A stretch of 64,000 nucleotides of DNA from Paracoccaceae bacterium (GTDB lineage Bacteria; Pseudomonadota; Alphaproteobacteria; Rhodobacterales; Rhodobacteraceae), in NCBI GenBank assembly GCA_021296235.1, contig JAGWAS010000014.1:1-64000 (forward strand). Reading direction: 5' to 3'. This document shows positions 19,747 to 28,813 of the stretch, piece after piece. Below the pieces are notes generated by a model that was not told the origin of the DNA, did not search any database, and was given only the letters and a program-made list of their open reading frames with translations. Position 1 is the first letter of the stretch. Each line of letters begins with the position of its first letter. The position numbers were made by a program, and so were the translations under genes.

Positions 19747-20775
19747 TCATGCGTAGCTCCGTTGCACCCCCGACTTGGGCCGGTTTGGCCTGCCGCGTTC
19801 CCGAATGATTTCACGTCCGATCCTGTCCATTGTTTGCATAAGAGCGCAGGAGATCTCCGGCTCCGAGAGCGAATGGCCGGCCTGCACAAGCTCCAATGTG
19901 GCATCCGGCCAATTCTGGACGAGCGACCAGGCCGCCTGCGGCGGGCAAATCAAATCGTATCTTCCCTGGATGACACTGCCGGGAACGCCATGCAGTCTCG
20001 AAATGTTGTCAAGAATATGGTTGTCACTGCCCAGAAAACCCAAATTGCGGAAATAGTGGTTTTCGATCCGGGCAAATGTGTGCGCATAGGCATGATGCCC
20101 AACCCTTACCTTGCTCCCCTGCTCCAGGGTCAGCATGGAGTTTTCCCATGCGAGCCAGCGCTGCGCGTGAAAAACCTCACCGTCCGGATCGCCGCTGAAG
20201 AGCCTGCTTCCATAGGCACCCAGAAGATCCTCCCGTTCGTCCTCCGGAATCGGTTCGACAAATCTTGCCCACTGGTCGGGCCGGAATTTCCCGGCTCCTC
20301 CGCCATAAAACCAATTCAGTTCGCCCCGGGTCATCAGAAAGACGCCGCGCAGCACGAGATGAATCACTCTATCGGGATGTTCTTGTGCGTAGACTAGCGC
20401 CAGCGTCGCCCCCCAGGACCCGCCGAACAGAATCCAATTTTCCACCCCCAATGCGTGGCGAATCCGCTCAATGTCCTCAACGAGGTGCCATGTGGTGTTG
20501 TCCTCAATGCTGCCGGCCGGTTTTGACCGACCACAACCCCGCTGATCGAAAAGGATGATGCGGTAGATATCCGGGTCGAAATACCGACGCATGGTGGGGT
20601 TGCAGCCACCGCCCGGACCGCCATGCAGGAAGAGGACCGGAATTCCATGGGGACACCCGCATGACTCCACATATATTGAGTGACCGCCACCGACGGGCAG
20701 CATTTGCCTGTCAAATGGTTCAATCGGCGGGTGGAGTTGCCTTGAACCATTGAATCGCGGTGCAATTTCAGTCAT
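19747..20775 (-). CDS. pip: Proline iminopeptidase
   Basis: This cytoplasmic peptidase removes N-terminal proline from peptides. The 342-residue alpha/beta hydrolase has the S33 hallmarks: HGGPGGGCNP oxyanion loop, FDQRGCGRSKP, and GGSWGATLAL with the nucleophile serine. The catalytic His is in VQAGHS near the C-terminus. Length is slightly above the family norm of ~315. It is divergent from ubiG, and a peptide-type ABC importer lies downstream, which fits use of imported peptides. Confidence 0.93.
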   Translation of the reverse strand: MTEIAPRFNGSRQLHPPIEPFDRQMLPVGGGHSIYVESCGCPHGIPVLFLHGGPGGGCNPTMRRYFDPDIYRIILFDQRGCGRSKPAGSIEDNTTWHLVEDIERIRHALGVENWILFGGSWGATLALVYAQEHPDRVIHLVLRGVFLMTRGELNWFYGGGAGKFRPDQWARFVEPIPEDEREDLLGAYGSRLFSGDPDGEVFHAQRWLAWENSMLTLEQGSKVRVGHHAYAHTFARIENHYFRNLGFLGSDNHILDNISRLHGVPGSVIQGRYDLICPPQAAWSLVQNWPDATLELVQAGHSLSEPEISCALMQTMDRIGREIIRERGRPNRPKSGVQRSYA

Positions 20776-20842
20776 CCAGCATCCCTGAACTTATTGAGCA
20801 AGCCGTCTTACCCCCACTAAACGGGTGGCGCACGAAAAAACA

Positions 20843-21583
20843 ATGACCACTGACCCCGCAGAAATCGAAAAATTTGATGCGCTTGCCGACGAATGGTGGA
20901 ATCCAGACGGCAAGTTTGCACCTTTGCACCGCCTTAACCCCTGTCGACTCGACTACATCAACAGCCAAATTGAAATTGAATTCGAACGTGATATTCGCCG
21001 CCCGAAGCCATTCAACGGCCTGTCGGTTCTGGACATCGGTTGCGGCGGCGGTCTTCTCACCGAACCGATGGCACGGCTTGGTGCGGATGCAACCGGGATT
21101 GATGCATCCGTTCGCAACATTGAAGTCGCAAAGGCCCACTGCAGTGGGTCAGGCCTCGAAATCACCTACCTGAACGCTGACGCAGATTGTCTGAACGACG
21201 GAACCAACGAATATGATGCCGTGCTGGCAATGGAGGTCATTGAGCACGTTCCGGATCAGGCGGGTTTCATTGAATTGTGCGCCGCCCTGCTCAAGCCGGG
21301 GGGGTTGCTGATTTGCTCAACGATTTCGCGAACTGCCAAGAGCTTTGCCTTGGCGATCGTCGGTGCCGAATATGTGCTAAATTGGCTTCCGCGGGGAACC
21401 CATGACTGGAACCGGTTCGTCAAACCGGAGGAATTGACCAAATGCGCCATCGCCGCGGGGTTGACAGACATCGACTGCAAGGGTTTCGTTTTCGATCCGT
21501 TGCGCTGGAATTGGAAGATTTCCGCAAGCGACATCGACGTCAACTATGTGTCGGCATTCACGAAGCAAACCGGAAGTGGCTGA
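20843..21583 (+). CDS. ubiG: Ubiquinone biosynthesis O-methyltransferase
   Basis: UbiG performs both O-methylations of ubiquinone synthesis using S-adenosylmethionine. The 246-residue product opens with the family signature TTDPAEIEKFDALADEWW and HRLNPCRLDYI. SAM motif I is VLDIGCGGGLLTEPMARLGA, and EVIEHVPD follows. The frame begins at GTG 20825, but ATG 20843 matches the normal N-terminus; neither has a strong ribosome binding site. It is divergent from pip and converges on the peptide-binding protein gene. Confidence 0.94.
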   Translation: MTTDPAEIEKFDALADEWWNPDGKFAPLHRLNPCRLDYINSQIEIEFERDIRRPKPFNGLSVLDIGCGGGLLTEPMARLGADATGIDASVRNIEVAKAHCSGSGLEITYLNADADCLNDGTNEYDAVLAMEVIEHVPDQAGFIELCAALLKPGGLLICSTISRTAKSFALAIVGAEYVLNWLPRGTHDWNRFVKPEELTKCAIAAGLTDIDCKGFVFDPLRWNWKISASDIDVNYVSAFTKQTGSG

Positions 21584-21636
21584 ATCCCGGCGAACTGCCG
21601 GATTGCCGCCTCCACACCGACCCAGGCAACCACAAG

Positions 21637-21669
21637 AAAAAAGGACGCCCCGCAATCAGCGGGACATCC
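21637..21669 (-). terminator. Rho-independent terminator for the peptide-binding protein gene
   Basis: On the minus strand GGATGTCCCGC, a five-base loop and GCGGGGCGTCC form an 11-bp stem with mostly GC pairs, followed directly by TTTTTT. It lies 22 bp beyond the stop of the 21692-23242 gene. Confidence 0.8.
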
Positions 21670-21691
21670 TCCATTCAAAAGACCTGAACGA

Positions 21692-23242
21692 TCAGGCGAA
21701 CCACCAGCGCTCGGCTGCTCTGGCGCTGTCCATCGCCCAGACGTTGCCCAATGTGCCTTCGTGCGCAAGCTTGGTTGAACTTGCATCCACATAATTTGCA
21801 AACATCGGAAGAATGGTCCCGCCTTCCGCGGAGATGAGCGCTTGCATCTCAGTGTAGATATCCTTGCGCTTTGCTTGATCCAATTCCGTTCTTCCCTGGA
21901 TAAGCAGTTCCTGGAACCTGGCGTTTTCCCAATGGGTGTCGTTCCACGGCACTCCGGTCTCGTAGGCGGTCGAGAACATCCAATCCTCCGTCGCCCGACC
22001 GGACCAGAAACACGCGCACCACGGTTTCTTAAGCCAGATATTGGACCAATATCCGTCCGCCGCCTCTTGGATCACATTGACGTTGATTCCGACAGCTTTG
22101 GTCGATGCTTGAATCAATTGGGAAGCATCCACCGCGCCCGGAAATGCAGCGTCCGACGCCGAGAGGTCAATGTCGAGCGAGTCGAGGCCAGCCTGTTTCA
22201 GGTAATAATTCGCCTGATCCGGGTCGTATTCAAGCTGCGGAAGATCCGCTGCGTAGAATTGATTGGCCGGGCCTATGGGACTGTCATTGCCGATTGCGCC
22301 GTGGCCAAGAAGGATCTTGTCCACCATTTCCTGCCGATTGACTGCGTATTTGATAGCCTTGCGCACATTCAGGTCATCAAACGGCGACAAGTTTGTCAGC
22401 ATCGGGAACGTGAAGTGCTGATTGCCGGTAACTTCCAAGATTTCGATGTTCGGATTTGCGCGCATCAGCGTTTCGATCTTGAAATCGACCCTGTTGACCG
22501 CATCGACCTGCCCCGTCAGCAGGGCGTTCATCCGAGCGGCAGCGTCATTGATCGCAATCATCTCCACACCGTCGAACCAGCCTGCCTGACCATCCTTATA
22601 GTGACCTTCAACCCGTGAGCAGATGAGTCTGACGCCGGGATCGAAATTTTCGACCTTGTAAAGACCGGTCCCGATTCCGCTCGCGAACGACTCCTTGAGC
22701 ATTCCGGCCGGATGGATGAACAGGTGATAATCCGAAAGCAGGTGTGCAAAATCCGCGTTCCCCGCCTTTAGGGTCATGACCACCTGGTGCTCGCTGGTCT
22801 TTTCCATTGTTTCGACATTCGCCACGATGGGCTTTGCCGCCGATTTCGATTCCGGAGCGATATGGTTGTTGAGCGATTCAATAACATCATCGGCACCGAA
22901 CGGCTTACCGTTGTGGAAAGTAACGTCCTTGCGCAGATTGAAGACCCACACCTTGGCATCTGCGCTGGGTTCCCAGCTTTCCGCCAGTTCACCAATCAGA
23001 TTGCCCTCGGCATCGATTTCCGTAAGGCAGTCGAACACCATCCCGTGGGCCGCCATCTGCATGTAGATGTCAGAATGGGTTCCGCCATCCCAACTGTCCG
23101 ACGTGTTGGCTCCGCTAACGCCCAGAGAAATGGTGCCGCCCATGGCCGGCGACGCCCTTGTCGCGAATGGCGTAAGGGAAGTGGCCGCAAGAGTTGCAGC
23201 ACCCGCCTTGAGCACACCGCGGCGACTCAGATTTGGTAACAT
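21692..23242 (-). CDS. Peptide-type ABC transporter substrate-binding protein
   Basis: A 516-residue family 5 solute-binding protein (DppA/OppA class). The N-terminus has a twin-arginine signal, SRRGVLKAG followed by a hydrophobic stretch and ATRAS, so export by Tat is likely. Mature hallmarks include ESWEPSADAKVWVFNLRKDV, FHNGKPFGADDVIESL and FDDLNVRKAIKYAVNRQEMV. It probably serves the permeases and ATPase encoded upstream at 23961-27808, although a 718-bp gap separates them. Its own strong terminator follows. The ligand may be a peptide, opine or other small molecule. Confidence 0.9.
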   Translation of the reverse strand: MLPNLSRRGVLKAGAATLAATSLTPFATRASPAMGGTISLGVSGANTSDSWDGGTHSDIYMQMAAHGMVFDCLTEIDAEGNLIGELAESWEPSADAKVWVFNLRKDVTFHNGKPFGADDVIESLNNHIAPESKSAAKPIVANVETMEKTSEHQVVMTLKAGNADFAHLLSDYHLFIHPAGMLKESFASGIGTGLYKVENFDPGVRLICSRVEGHYKDGQAGWFDGVEMIAINDAAARMNALLTGQVDAVNRVDFKIETLMRANPNIEILEVTGNQHFTFPMLTNLSPFDDLNVRKAIKYAVNRQEMVDKILLGHGAIGNDSPIGPANQFYAADLPQLEYDPDQANYYLKQAGLDSLDIDLSASDAAFPGAVDASQLIQASTKAVGINVNVIQEAADGYWSNIWLKKPWCACFWSGRATEDWMFSTAYETGVPWNDTHWENARFQELLIQGRTELDQAKRKDIYTEMQALISAEGGTILPMFANYVDASSTKLAHEGTLGNVWAMDSARAAERWWFA

Positions 23243-23960
23243 TTTCCTCTCCCAAGATATTTCGTGCGAACTTCGTCAATTTCGCTTGGTGTCCACAATG
23301 GACAGATCAAGCGCTCCAACAAGGCAATTCTGTCAGACACAACGGTCTATTGCAAGCCCCAGCCAACTTGGCCGCAGGAGACTCAATTGCTCCATTCCGG
23401 CATCATTTGAGGACTTGTCGATACAAGTCACACCAGTGATGAAGAATCCGGTGAACCACTTTGGATTGGGGTTCTGTCAATGTGGCCGATGGTTTCGCGA
23501 AGGTTCCCACCAACCAACTCCGCATTGCCTTTCCAATTCCGACCGATGAAGAGGCTGGGAAACGCAGTGTGTTCGTGCGTCAGGACGGTCGCACGTTCAG
23601 GTTGGGCAGGGCAAACTTGGCTTCAAGAGGTTGCCATTCCGGAATTTCAGCGTCGATTGCGCCATATCGGCCACCGCCAATTCAATCCTTCAAAACTCGG
23701 CAAGCCAACCTTCGGGAAAAAGGGATTCTGGCGGAATCGGTGCCGATTGCCTGCCGGTTCATCAATGCCGTGATGTAACCCTTGACCGACCAGACCTGTT
23801 CCGGAGTTAAGCGACAATCCGGTTTGTCGTGCCTTCCAAGATCAACAATCATTTACCGGAATTGCTGACTTCCCCGTTAATAAAGGCACCCCGGCTTCAG
23901 CCCCATGCTGTACCGACGTTGAAGCGGTCCGTCAGGCAAAACAAAAAGAACGTCGCTCCT
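23243..23960. other. 718-bp gap within the peptide transporter locus
   Basis: No recognised gene. A plus-strand frame of 105 codons (23461-23778, TTG start) has moderately protein-like composition but no motif or ribosome binding site, and other frames there are also open. No repeat or strong hairpin was seen. The right part should hold sequences after the ATPase stop, and the left part probably contains a separate promoter for the binding-protein gene. Confidence 0.4.
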
Positions 23961-25613
23961 TCAGACGCCGACGCGCTCCGCTTCGCCGCCATTCGCAATG
24001 CCTCTGCGCTCCAGCAAACTGTCCAACCAATCGGGATCCATCTCCGGCACGGAACTCAGGAGAAGATCAGTGTAGGGATGATGCGGAGGCGTGAACATTT
24101 CTCCCTTGGGTCCTGCCTCGACAACCCTTCCCTCCTTCATGACGACAACCTCATCGGCAATTGATCTGACCGTGGCCAAATCATGCGTAATGAACATGTA
24201 CGAAAGATCCAGCTCATCCTGCAGGCGAGCCAAGAGCTTGAGTATCCCTTCGGCAACCAGTTGATCCAAGGCTGAGGTAACTTCGTCGCAAATTATGAAC
24301 TTGGGCTCCGCAGCCAGCGCCCGCGCAATTCCAATCCGCTGCTTCTGGCCACCAGACAGTTCCGACGGCAACCTGTGAATGTATTGCGCCGGTTCCATTT
24401 CGATCTGCTCCATCAACTCGTCAACCTTCCGCCTTTTTTCGGCTCCCTTCAGACCCAAATAGAATTCCACTGGACGGCCGACGATTTCCGAAATTGGTTT
24501 TCTCGGATTAAGGGCGGTGTCAGCCATCTGATAGATCATCTGCGCCTGACGCAACTGATCCTTGCTGCGCTTCCGGTAATCGGCGGGAAGGACGTTACCG
24601 TCAAACAGAACTTCCCCTTCCCCCGGCTGCAACAAGCCGGTAATGCACCGGGCCGCGGTCGATTTGCCAGAACCGGATTCACCAACAACAGCCACGGTTC
24701 GGCCGGAATGTATGCTGAAGCTCACATCGTGGAGAACTGGAACTTTTCCGTAGGCAGCCGTTACATTGCGCAATTCAACAACCGGAACCGAACCTTCAGC
24801 CGCCAATTGCTTTTGATTGCGTTTGAAGCTGCGGACGGCCCAGAGCGATTTCGTGTAGTCCTCAACCGGGTTGCTGAGCATTGTTCTTGTGTCGGCTTCC
24901 TCAACCTGATCGCCCTTGAGCAAAACCTTGATCTTGTCAGCCATCTGCGCAACAACGGCCAAATCGTGCGTGATATAGACCGCCGCGGTGTTGAACTGCT
25001 CAACAATGTCGCGGATTGACGCCAAAACCTCAATTTGGGTGGTAACATCCAGTGCCGTTGTTGGCTCGTCGAAGATGATCAGGTCCGGGCGACAGGACAT
25101 GGCCATTGCGGTCATTGCCCTCTGCAATTGCCCACCGGACACCTGATGCGGATAGCGGAAGCCGATTTCACCGGGATTGGGCAGTCGAAGTTTGCCGTAA
25201 AGCTCAATTGCGTCTTCCTGCGATTTTTGCCTTGGCATGACCCCGTGCTGAACAGGTGCTTCGGTGTGCTGGTCAAGAATCTTGTGCGCCGGGTTGAAGC
25301 TGGCTGCCGCCGACTGGGCTACATAGGCAATCCTCTTTCCCAACAACGATCTCTTCGTTGCAGCATCCGCATTCACGAGATCGATTCCGTCGAACTCCAC
25401 GGTTCCACCACTGATCCGGCAACCATCCCGGGTGAATCCCATCGCGGCAAGCCCAATGGTCGATTTGCCGGCACCGGATTCCCCAATGAGGCCGAGTACT
25501 TCGCCAGCCTTTAGATCAAGGTCCACCCCGTTAACGATCTGAATCCATGTCTCATCGGTCCGACCTTCAATCCGGAGACCCCGAATCTTGAGCAGCTGTG
25601 CGTTCTCGTCCAT
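23961..25613 (-). CDS. ABC transporter ATPase, fused DppD-DppF type
   Basis: One 550-residue polypeptide carries two nucleotide-binding domains, as in GsiA/YejF-type peptide importers. NBD1 has Walker A GESGAGKST, signature VSGGQLQRAM and Walker B LIIFDEPTTALD. NBD2 has GESGSGKST, LSGGQKQRIG and FIICDEVTSALD, where the usual Pro after DE is Val. The gene starts four bases after the permease stop, in the minus-strand order permease-permease-ATPase. It energises import of the ligand bound by the family 5 protein encoded downstream. Confidence 0.93.
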   Translation of the reverse strand: MDENAQLLKIRGLRIEGRTDETWIQIVNGVDLDLKAGEVLGLIGESGAGKSTIGLAAMGFTRDGCRISGGTVEFDGIDLVNADAATKRSLLGKRIAYVAQSAAASFNPAHKILDQHTEAPVQHGVMPRQKSQEDAIELYGKLRLPNPGEIGFRYPHQVSGGQLQRAMTAMAMSCRPDLIIFDEPTTALDVTTQIEVLASIRDIVEQFNTAAVYITHDLAVVAQMADKIKVLLKGDQVEEADTRTMLSNPVEDYTKSLWAVRSFKRNQKQLAAEGSVPVVELRNVTAAYGKVPVLHDVSFSIHSGRTVAVVGESGSGKSTAARCITGLLQPGEGEVLFDGNVLPADYRKRSKDQLRQAQMIYQMADTALNPRKPISEIVGRPVEFYLGLKGAEKRRKVDELMEQIEMEPAQYIHRLPSELSGGQKQRIGIARALAAEPKFIICDEVTSALDQLVAEGILKLLARLQDELDLSYMFITHDLATVRSIADEVVVMKEGRVVEAGPKGEMFTPPHHPYTDLLLSSVPEMDPDWLDSLLERRGIANGGEAERVGV

Positions 25614-25616
25614 GTG

Positions 25617-26798
25617 TCAATCCTTCAATCCGGAAGTCTTGTGCAGCATCCAGTCGACGACGAAGTTCACGCCGACCGTCAACAGTGCGATTGCCCCGGC
25701 CGCAAGTAGTGGCAGTGCCGCCGTCAACGGGCTGAATGCGGCAAAATTGATGAACTGGGAAAGATCGCGAACCATCGTTCCCCAGTCTGCCAGCGGGGGC
25801 TGTATGCCGATGCCGAGGAACGACAGAGCGGCAATCGTCAGGAATACAAAGCAGAACCGCAGTCCGAACTCGGCAAGGAGAGGTGCGGTGGCATTCGGAA
25901 GAATTTCCCGGAAAACCAGATAGGCAAGGGTTTCACCGCGCAGCTTCGCCGCCTCAATGTAATCCATGACGACGATGTTCTGGCCAACCGCACGCGCCAA
26001 TCGGTAAACCCGGGTGCTGTCCAGAACCGCAATGATCACCACCATGTAGACCATGATGAGGGTCTTGTTCGATCCCGCCCATGCAGTGGCGATCGTCATC
26101 AGAAGCAATGCGAAGATGAGTTGCGGGATGGCCATGAGCGCATCAACGATACGCGAGGCCACTTGGTCAAACCAGCCACCAAGCGTCGCCGCAAGAAAAC
26201 CAACTGCTCCGCCCAGGAAAAAAGCAAGGCATGTGGTGGCAAATGCAATTCCGACAGTGTTTTGGGCACCGTAGATCAGGCGGGACATGAGATCCCTGCC
26301 AAGTTGATCGGTTCCCAGCGGAAATCTCGGGTCGCCACCAAGCTCGGGGTTGCCGCCGGGCAGCACGTTGATCTTCTCGAAGATCTCATCCTGCCCATAG
26401 GGAGCAACCAAGTCGGCAAAAACCGCCACGACAACATAGAACAGTATGACGAGCAGTCCGAATGCTGCGGTAACCGGCATCTGGCGGAAGAGTTTCTTTG
26501 AACCTTCCGTGCCAAGGTTGCGACCCGCATAGCGGAACAGGTAGCCGAGAATGGAAAAGCCGATTATTCCCTGCACCGCCCACTGGAAAAACTTCACCTC
26601 GCGGATGAAGTAGAAGTCGAACGACCAATAGATTGCGAACAGCCCCAAAGCGAAGCCGAGGGCAACCAAATAGGACATGTCCCTGAAATATATTTGTTGC
26701 GACTCACGTGGCCATGAAATGCGCCTTCCAAAAAAACGGAAGACCCAACCGACCGCGAAAATGGCGACTATCCATGCCAATATTGTCAGGATCTGCAT
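25617..26798 (-). CDS. Peptide-type ABC permease, DppC class with N-terminal extension
   Basis: The C-terminal ~280 residues are a BPD_transp_1 permease with the DppC-type segment FPLGTDQLGRDLMSRLIYGA and the EAA loop EAAKLRGETLAYLVFREILPN contacting the ATPase. At 393 residues the protein is ~100 longer than usual. The extra N-terminal part contains about three additional membrane segments before the normal first segment (VTAAFGLLVILFYVVVAVFA). The start has AGGAGG five bases upstream, so the extension is genuinely translated. It lies between the DppB-class permease and the fused ATPase. Confidence 0.9.
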   Translation of the reverse strand: MQILTILAWIVAIFAVGWVFRFFGRRISWPRESQQIYFRDMSYLVALGFALGLFAIYWSFDFYFIREVKFFQWAVQGIIGFSILGYLFRYAGRNLGTEGSKKLFRQMPVTAAFGLLVILFYVVVAVFADLVAPYGQDEIFEKINVLPGGNPELGGDPRFPLGTDQLGRDLMSRLIYGAQNTVGIAFATTCLAFFLGGAVGFLAATLGGWFDQVASRIVDALMAIPQLIFALLLMTIATAWAGSNKTLIMVYMVVIIAVLDSTRVYRLARAVGQNIVVMDYIEAAKLRGETLAYLVFREILPNATAPLLAEFGLRFCFVFLTIAALSFLGIGIQPPLADWGTMVRDLSQFINFAAFSPLTAALPLLAAGAIALLTVGVNFVVDWMLHKTSGLKD

Positions 26799-26806
26799 GC
26801 CACCTC

Positions 26807-27808
26807 CTATTTTGGGTGCCTTAGGCGCGGGTTGGAAAGAATCGACATGACATCCGCCAACAGATTCAGAAGGATATAGGCCGCTGCGAATATCAGGCAG
26901 CAGGCCTGAACCACGGGAACATCCCGCAGCTTGACGCTGTCGACGAAGAGTTGACCGATTCCGGGGTAAACGAACACGACCTCCACGACCACAACGCCGG
27001 TAATCAGATAGGCCAAGTTCAGCGCCACGACATTGATGATGGGAGCCAACGCGTTGGGCAGGGCATGTGTGACAATTACCCGCAGGGGGTTCAGACCCTT
27101 CAGTCTCGCCATCTCTATGTATGGGGAGGCCATAAGGTTGACAATTGCCGCCCTGGTCATCCTCATCATGTGCGCAGTAACAACCAAGGTCAAAGTCAGC
27201 GCCGGCAGCATGGTCCGATTGAGCTTTTCCCCGAACGACATGTCCGCAAACACGTTCGACAGTGACGGAAACACCGGATTAAGAACGGCAAGGAACAGGA
27301 TGAGTATGTATGCGAGGAAAAACTCAGGAGAGGAAATTGATGAGAGAGTGAATATGTTGACCGCCCGATCATAGACCGAGTTGGCAAAGAGCGCAGCCAG
27401 AACTCCAAGGCACAACGACAGGGGAACCGCAATTGCAGCCGAAACGCCGGCCAGGAACAATGTGTTCTTGAATCGCGGAATCAACTGGTCCGCAACCGAT
27501 CCAATCCCGCCAAGGTCCGCATTCTCCCCGGCATAGGCGAGGAAATTCGCCTGGGCGAAACTCACACCGAAATCGCCAGTGAGAATTCCTCCAAGCCATC
27601 CCAGGTAACGCACCCAAGCAGGATCGTTCAATCCGAGATCCTCACGTATCGACTCAACCGCTTCAGGGGTCGCCCCCTGGCCAAGAATTGCCTGGGCAAA
27701 ATCCCCCGGCAACATGTTGACCGATCCAAAGATCAACAATGAAACGACAAAAAGCGTCAGGACTCCCAACGCAAGGCGCTTCAGCACAATCGCTCCTACC
27801 ATGCCCAT
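26807..27808 (-). CDS. Peptide-type ABC permease, DppB class
   Basis: A 333-residue BPD_transp_1 permease. It starts with LKRLALGVLTLFVVSLLIFG, has GDFAQAILGQGATPEAVESI and the periplasmic GDFGVSFA region of DppB proteins, and an EAA-like loop (EMARLKGLNPLRVIVTHALP). ATG 27808 opens the frame, but GTG 27787, preceded by AGGAG, gives the more typical N-terminus. It is the first gene of a three-gene set (permease, permease, fused ATPase) with 3-8 bp spacing. Confidence 0.9.
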   Translation of the reverse strand: MGMVGAIVLKRLALGVLTLFVVSLLIFGSVNMLPGDFAQAILGQGATPEAVESIREDLGLNDPAWVRYLGWLGGILTGDFGVSFAQANFLAYAGENADLGGIGSVADQLIPRFKNTLFLAGVSAAIAVPLSLCLGVLAALFANSVYDRAVNIFTLSSISSPEFFLAYILILFLAVLNPVFPSLSNVFADMSFGEKLNRTMLPALTLTLVVTAHMMRMTRAAIVNLMASPYIEMARLKGLNPLRVIVTHALPNALAPIINVVALNLAYLITGVVVVEVVFVYPGIGQLFVDSVKLRDVPVVQACCLIFAAAYILLNLLADVMSILSNPRLRHPK

Positions 27809-27991
27809 GTTTCATTCCCGCAGTGGCGCACCGGATGACATTAAACCAGAAATGCAATAGAATCCAGTTTCGGTGATTTCGGTACACTCTTGGACGGAAT
27901 GTCAACCGAAATTCCTACCGAAATGGACTTGCGGACAACAATTAGGGGCTGCGCTGGCATGCCAAATCCGATTCAGCTTTCCGACAGGACC

Positions 27992-28792
27992 ATGACCGAT
28001 TCACCAGCCCTTTTGCGGAGCAGGACCCGGGCGGCAAGGGCCCCGATGCCGACTTTTCTCCATGACGCCGCCGCCATTGAGCTCAAGCAACGAATTGGGG
28101 AAATCAACCGGGATTTCCGCCACATCGCAATCGTTACCGGTTGGCCTGACATCTGGGGCCGGCAATGGCAGGCCGCAGAAACGGTTGCGGACTCCGATCT
28201 GATCGCCTTTGCCAGAAAGAACTATGACCTCATTGTCCACGCCATGTCGCTCCATTGGTCGAACGACCCGGTCGGCCAGCTCATCCAATGCCGAAGGGTG
28301 CTCAAGCCGGATGGGATTGTCATTGCCTGCCTGTTGGGGGGAGAAACCCTTTATGAACTTCGCAGCGCAATCGCCACCGCCGAACTCCTGCTTCGCGGTG
28401 GAGCCAGCCCGAGGGTCGCACCCATGGGCGACATTCGCGATCTCGGCGGACTCTTGCAGAGGGCGGGCTTGGCATTGCCGGTCGCAGATCGGATGCGGAT
28501 CACTGCCAGCTACGGCTCCTCACGTGAGCTCATGTTTGATTTGAGGGCGATGGGCGAGACAAATGCGCTTGCACGCCGATCCCGCAAATTTGCCACCAAA
28601 GCACTGTTCGAGGAAACCGAATCCAGCTATCTCTCGTCATTTGGTTTACCGGACGGTCGGATTCCCGCAACATTTGACCTGATATTCCTGACCGGCTGGG
28701 CACCTTCAGAAAATCAGCAGCGCGCGCTGAAGCCGGGTTCGGCAGCAGCAAGACTGTCCGATGCATTGTCGACCGTTGAAAGGAAACTCTGA
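27992..28792 (+). CDS. SAM-dependent methyltransferase, BioC/NDUFAF5-like
   Basis: A ~266-residue class I methyltransferase-like protein. The region YDLIVHAMSLHWSNDP followed by QCRRVLKPDGIVIACLLGGE corresponds to motifs of BioC and the mitochondrial complex I assembly factor NDUFAF5, and GDIRDLGGLLQRAGL follows. The glycine-rich SAM motif I is not evident near IAIVTGWPD, so catalytic ability is uncertain. The frame extends to 27890; ATG 27992 is chosen because AGGA precedes it and homology begins soon after. The gene is 21 bp upstream of hemH on the same strand. Confidence 0.75.
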   Translation: MTDSPALLRSRTRAARAPMPTFLHDAAAIELKQRIGEINRDFRHIAIVTGWPDIWGRQWQAAETVADSDLIAFARKNYDLIVHAMSLHWSNDPVGQLIQCRRVLKPDGIVIACLLGGETLYELRSAIATAELLLRGGASPRVAPMGDIRDLGGLLQRAGLALPVADRMRITASYGSSRELMFDLRAMGETNALARRSRKFATKALFEETESSYLSSFGLPDGRIPATFDLIFLTGWAPSENQQRALKPGSAAARLSDALSTVERKL

Positions 28793-28813
28793 ACGAGGGA
28801 GCTGCGGATCACC

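Noticed and set aside
21637-21669. Hairpin as a bidirectional terminator also serving ubiG
   Set aside because: The T-run exists only on the minus strand; the plus-strand side lacks one.
23461-23778. 105-codon frame in the peptide-transporter gap
   Set aside because: Fairly protein-like composition but TTG start without Shine-Dalgarno and no recognisable family.
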